Of a DNA stretch of 64,000 bases, positions 61,200-64,000 are shown one piece after another. The stretch lies in contig JABMLH010000003.1 of assembly GCA_013205085.1 (NCBI GenBank), positions 124,001-188,000 of the forward strand, in the 5' to 3' direction. The stretch comes from Microbacteriaceae bacterium VKM Ac-2854 (GTDB taxonomy: Bacteria; Actinomycetota; Actinomycetes; Actinomycetales; Microbacteriaceae). The notes beneath the pieces are model-generated. The model did not search any database. It saw nothing but the letters and a program-made list of their open reading frames with translations, and had not been told where the DNA came from. Both the position numbers and the translations under genes were made by a program. Position 1 is the stretch's first letter, and each line of letters begins with the position of its first letter.

Positions 61200-63257
61200 G
61201 TGACGGAACACGACAACCCCATCCTCCGACCCAGCACCCTCCCCCACGGCCTCCCCGACTACGCGAGGATCCGCCCGGAGCACTATGCCCCGGCTTTCGA
61301 GGCGGCCCTGGCGGAGCACCGCGCAGAGATCGAGGCGATCGCCTCGTCCGCGGACGAGCCCACGTTCGAGAACACCTTGGTCGCGCTCGAGCGCAGCGGA
61401 CGAGCCCTGCGGCGCGCGTCCGCCGTCTTCTTCACCGTCACCTCCGCCGACAGCACGCCGCTGACGGATGCGCTGGAGGCGGAACTCGCGCCGGTGCTCG
61501 CCGCGCATGCCGACGCGACGACGCTGGACCCGCGACTGTTCGCACGCATCCACTCCCTCTACGAGGCCCGCGAGACCCTCGGACTGGACGACGAGTCCGC
61601 CTACCTGCTCGAGCGCTATCACTCCGGTTTTACTCGTTCCGGCGCGCTCCTCGACGACGCCGGCAAGAGCCGACTGCGGGCTCTGAACGAGGAGCTCTCG
61701 ACCCTGACCACCCGGTTCGAGAAGAACCTGCTCGCCGACACGAACGAGCTGGCGGTTCACGTCACCGACCCCGCCGAGCTGGCCGGACTCGATGCCGCCC
61801 AGCTGGCCGCAGCCCGCGGCGCCGCGCAGGCCCGCGGGATCGACGGCTACCTGATCACGCTTCCGCTCTACTCCGGCCACCCGTTGCTGGCGAGCCTGAC
61901 GCGGCGCGCGACCCGCGAGCGCATCATGACCGCGTCGCTCGCTCGCGGCCGTCGTGGCGGCGAGTTCGACAACCGCGAGACCCTGCTCGCTATCGTGCGT
62001 CGGCGCGCCGAACGCGCGGCGCTGCTCGGCTTCCGCTCGCACGCCGACTACGTGATCGCGGACCAGACCGCCGGCGCTCCGGAACGGGCCGCCGAACTGC
62101 TCGACCAGCTCGCGGCGCCGGCCGCCCGCAACCTCCGTGCCGAACTCGAGCGGATGCAGCAGCTCGCCGACCAGGTGCAGGACGCGGCCGGCGAGCCGCG
62201 GTTCACGCTCGAGAGCTGGGACCGCGCGTTCTACTCCGAGGCCGTCCGCTCGAACTCGTTCGCGGTCGACTCGGCCGCGCTACGCCCGTACTTCGAGCTG
62301 GAGCGGGTGCTTCGCGACGGCGTCTTCGCCGCCGCCGGCCGGCTGTACGGGCTCGGCTTCGTCGAACGCGCCGACCTGCCGGGCTACAACCCCGACGTTC
62401 GCGTCTGGGAGGTGCTGGAGGCCGACGGCAGCTCACTCGGGCTCTTCCTCGGCGACTTCTTCACCCGCGACTCCAAGAAGGGCGGCGCGTGGATGAACTC
62501 GCTCGCGTCCCGCACCTCCCTGCTGAACACCTCGGCGGTCGTGATCAACAACCTGAACATCTCACGGCCCGAGGAGGGTGCTCCCGCGCTGCTCAGCATC
62601 GACGAGGTCGAGACGCTCTTCCACGAGTTCGGGCACGCGCTGCACGGCCTCTTCGCCTCGGTGCGCTACCCGCGCTTCGCCGGCACGAGCGTGTTCCGCG
62701 ATTTTGTGGAGTTCCCGAGCCAGGTCAACGAGATGTGGGCGACGTGGCCCGAGATCCTGACGGACTACGCCGTGCACGTCGAGACGGGCGAGCCGTTGGA
62801 CCCCGCCGTGATCGAGCGGATGCGCGCGGCGGCGACCTGGGGTGAGGGCTTCGCGACCAGCGAGTACCTCGCGTCGTCCATCCTCGACCTCGCCTGGCAC
62901 GGGCTCGCCGAGCCGGTGCGTGTGGACGATATCGACGCGTTCGAGGAGTCGGTTCTCGCGGCCGCTGGACTGGACTCGGCGATCGCTCCCCCGCGCTACG
63001 CGAGCAGCTACTTCGCGCACATCTTCTCCGGAGGCTACTCCGCGGGGTACTACTCCTACATCTGGAGCGAGATCCTCGACGCCGACACCGTGGAGTGGTT
63101 CGCCGAGAACGGCGGCCTGCTCCGCGAGAGCGGCGACCGGTTCCGGCGCATCGTGCTCGGCATCGGCGGCTCCGCGAATCCGTTGGACGCCTATCGCGCG
63201 TTCCGCGGACGCGACGCCGAGATCGCGCCGCTACTGCGCCGCCGCGGGCTCGAGTAA
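61200..63257 (+). CDS. dcp: M3 family oligopeptidase (peptidyl-dipeptidase Dcp type)
   Basis: 685-residue zinc metallopeptidase cutting short peptides in the cytosol. Zinc motif HEFGH at 475-479 (LFHEFGHALHGL) with the third ligand Glu in FVEFPSQVNEMWA. SHADYVIADQTAGAP, FFTRDSKKGGAWMNSL and YFAHIFSGGYSAGYYSYIWSEILDADTVEWF are typical of the Dcp branch. GTG 61200 gives the family start. Followed 14 bp on by the dispersed repeat at 63271. Confidence 0.94.
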   Translation: MTEHDNPILRPSTLPHGLPDYARIRPEHYAPAFEAALAEHRAEIEAIASSADEPTFENTLVALERSGRALRRASAVFFTVTSADSTPLTDALEAELAPVLAAHADATTLDPRLFARIHSLYEARETLGLDDESAYLLERYHSGFTRSGALLDDAGKSRLRALNEELSTLTTRFEKNLLADTNELAVHVTDPAELAGLDAAQLAAARGAAQARGIDGYLITLPLYSGHPLLASLTRRATRERIMTASLARGRRGGEFDNRETLLAIVRRRAERAALLGFRSHADYVIADQTAGAPERAAELLDQLAAPAARNLRAELERMQQLADQVQDAAGEPRFTLESWDRAFYSEAVRSNSFAVDSAALRPYFELERVLRDGVFAAAGRLYGLGFVERADLPGYNPDVRVWEVLEADGSSLGLFLGDFFTRDSKKGGAWMNSLASRTSLLNTSAVVINNLNISRPEEGAPALLSIDEVETLFHEFGHALHGLFASVRYPRFAGTSVFRDFVEFPSQVNEMWATWPEILTDYAVHVETGEPLDPAVIERMRAAATWGEGFATSEYLASSILDLAWHGLAEPVRVDDIDAFEESVLAAAGLDSAIAPPRYASSYFAHIFSGGYSAGYYSYIWSEILDADTVEWFAENGGLLRESGDRFRRIVLGIGGSANPLDAYRAFRGRDAEIAPLLRRRGLE

Positions 63258-63270
63258 CGCACGGCGTAGG

Positions 63271-63368
63271 TGGTTTCGGCAGGCTCAACCACCGGGCGGC
63301 AGGCTCAACCACCGGGCGGCAGGCTCAACCAGTCGGGGACGATTCGCTGGTTGAGCTTGCCGAAACCA
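63271..63368. repeat. Dispersed inverted repeat with internal 20-bp tandem copies
   Basis: Left arm GGTTTCGGCAGGCTCAACC (within 63271-63291), two 20-bp tandem copies ending AGGCTCAACC (63291-63310 and 63311-63330), and an inverted right arm GGTTGAGCTTGCCGAAACC (within 63348-63368). Same family as at 50364. It overlaps the 3' end of the benE coding sequence. Confidence 0.88.
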
Positions 63369-64000
63369 CTCCTCGCCTCGGCCGGAACCACGCCGCGAGG
63401 AGCAACCCCACCACGAGACCCCAGAACGCGGAGCCGATGCCGACGACCGAGATGCCGGAGGCCGTGACCAGCAGGGTCGCGGCGGCGGGCATCCGCAGGG
63501 CGACGTTCTCGACCGCCGCGATCACGGCGGCGATGAACGCGCCGAGCAGAGCGAGCCCCGCCACCGCCTCGATCAGCAGCGGACTCGCCGCCGACACCAG
63601 CGCGGTCGCCGCGCCCGACAGCGCACCGAGCACGAGGTAGGTGAACCCGCACGCGACGGAGGCGATCCAGCGCCGATCCTTCTCGCCCGCATCCGGTCCG
63701 GCCGTCAACGCCGCGCTCAACGCGGCGAGGTTGATCGGCGAGCCGCCGAACAGCGCACCGACACCCGAGAGCGCGCCCGAGCCCACGATCGCCGGGCGCG
63801 AGCGCATCTCGTAACCGAAGCTCGCCATCACCGCGATACCCGGGATGTTCTGCCCGGCCATCGTCACCACGTACAGCGGCACGCCGATGCCGAGCATCAC
63901 GCCAGGGTCGAACTCCGGATTCACCCACGTCACCACGGGCAAGAGGTTGGCGCCGGCGAGCGCGGATCCGCTGGTCGCGAGCAGCAGGCCGACCGCGGCG
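63325..64000 (-). CDS. benE: BenE family benzoate/proton symporter-like transporter (5' end outside window)
   Basis: C-terminal 225 residues of a polytopic membrane protein; the start lies beyond 64000. LLATSGSALAGANLLPVVTWVNPEFDPGVMLGIGVPLYVVTMAGQNIPGIAVMASFGY and FGGSPINLAALSAALTAGPDAGEKDRRWIASV are BenE hallmarks; at least five helices are visible. The family exchanges benzoate with protons, but no benzoate catabolic gene is seen here, so the substrate is uncertain. The last residues (VVSASSTSESSPTG) and stop codon are formed by the dispersed repeat at 63271-63368. Confidence 0.9.
   Translation of the reverse strand, partial: AAVGLLLATSGSALAGANLLPVVTWVNPEFDPGVMLGIGVPLYVVTMAGQNIPGIAVMASFGYEMRSRPAIVGSGALSGVGALFGGSPINLAALSAALTAGPDAGEKDRRWIASVACGFTYLVLGALSGAATALVSAASPLLIEAVAGLALLGAFIAAVIAAVENVALRMPAAATLLVTASGISVVGIGSAFWGLVVGLLLAAWFRPRRGVVSASSTSESSPTG

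Overview
The window is 64 kb of a high-GC chromosome with the core gene content and order of a Gram-positive actinobacterium of the family Microbacteriaceae. Support comes from several actinobacteria-restricted families (DUF3159, DUF3710, DUF3093, DUF4193/SepH, DUF7455, DUF4191, DUF4031, DUF4233), two class I glutamine synthetases around GlnE, polyphosphate glucokinase, a class II (translational) ileS T-box, and many start codons that sit 6-7 nt behind a TANNNT box, as in leaderless actinobacterial mRNAs. I do not name a genus. There is no prophage, insertion sequence, CRISPR array, plasmid or secondary-metabolite locus. This is conserved housekeeping chromosome, and the novelty lies in degenerate enzymes, repeats and promoter architecture.

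Layout. 1-5.8 kb: acnA (3' end outside the window), the dut-DUF3710-DUF3159 operon, DUF3093, DUF4193 and the cell-division gene sepH. 6-12.2 kb: a phosphodiesterase-like protein, then topoisomerase IV genes parC and parE facing each other around a 91-aa unknown protein. 12.4-16 kb: DUF7455 facing the sigA-murT-gatD cluster. 16-25.9 kb: an MFS transporter, a PAC2 protein, leucyl aminopeptidase, dihydrolipoyl dehydrogenase and the 2-oxoacid dehydrogenase E2 (sucB), a membrane pseudokinase, DUF4191 and an RDD protein. 26-34.9 kb: a nitrogen block (glnA with a GlnR-like box, glnE, glnA2), then nadE and panB. 35-40 kb: ppgK, RNase P RNA, a degenerate zinc-ribbon protein, a Nif3-like protein, an ABC-F protein and two identical tRNA-Ala genes. 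40-46.2 kb (minus strand): rplU-rpmA-obgE-proA-small membrane protein-nadD-unknown-rsfS. 46.4-56.1 kb: DUF4031, an RNase E/G gene, a VKOR protein, ndk-DUF4233-folC-ileS with its T-box. 56.4-64 kb: a TetR regulator, a nine-unit tandem repeat array, valS, a GNAT protein, an 89-aa unknown, an M3 peptidase and a partial BenE transporter.

The most interesting lead is the murT-gatD pair behind sigA. The GatD-like glutaminase has Gly where the catalytic Cys should be, and MurT has no cysteine at all, so the Cys4 zinc ribbon is missing. In Microbacteriaceae with group B peptidoglycan the alpha-carboxyl of D-Glu carries the cross-bridge rather than an amide. A repurposed MurT/GatD that attaches the bridge amino acid is a testable idea. 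Other leads are the roughly 83-bp near-palindromic tandem array upstream of valS, two divergent gene pairs that share a single symmetric -10 box (TANNNTA), a pseudokinase lacking all catalytic motifs, a proline iminopeptidase remnant, and two families of dispersed inverted repeats, one of which supplies the 3' end of the benE coding sequence.
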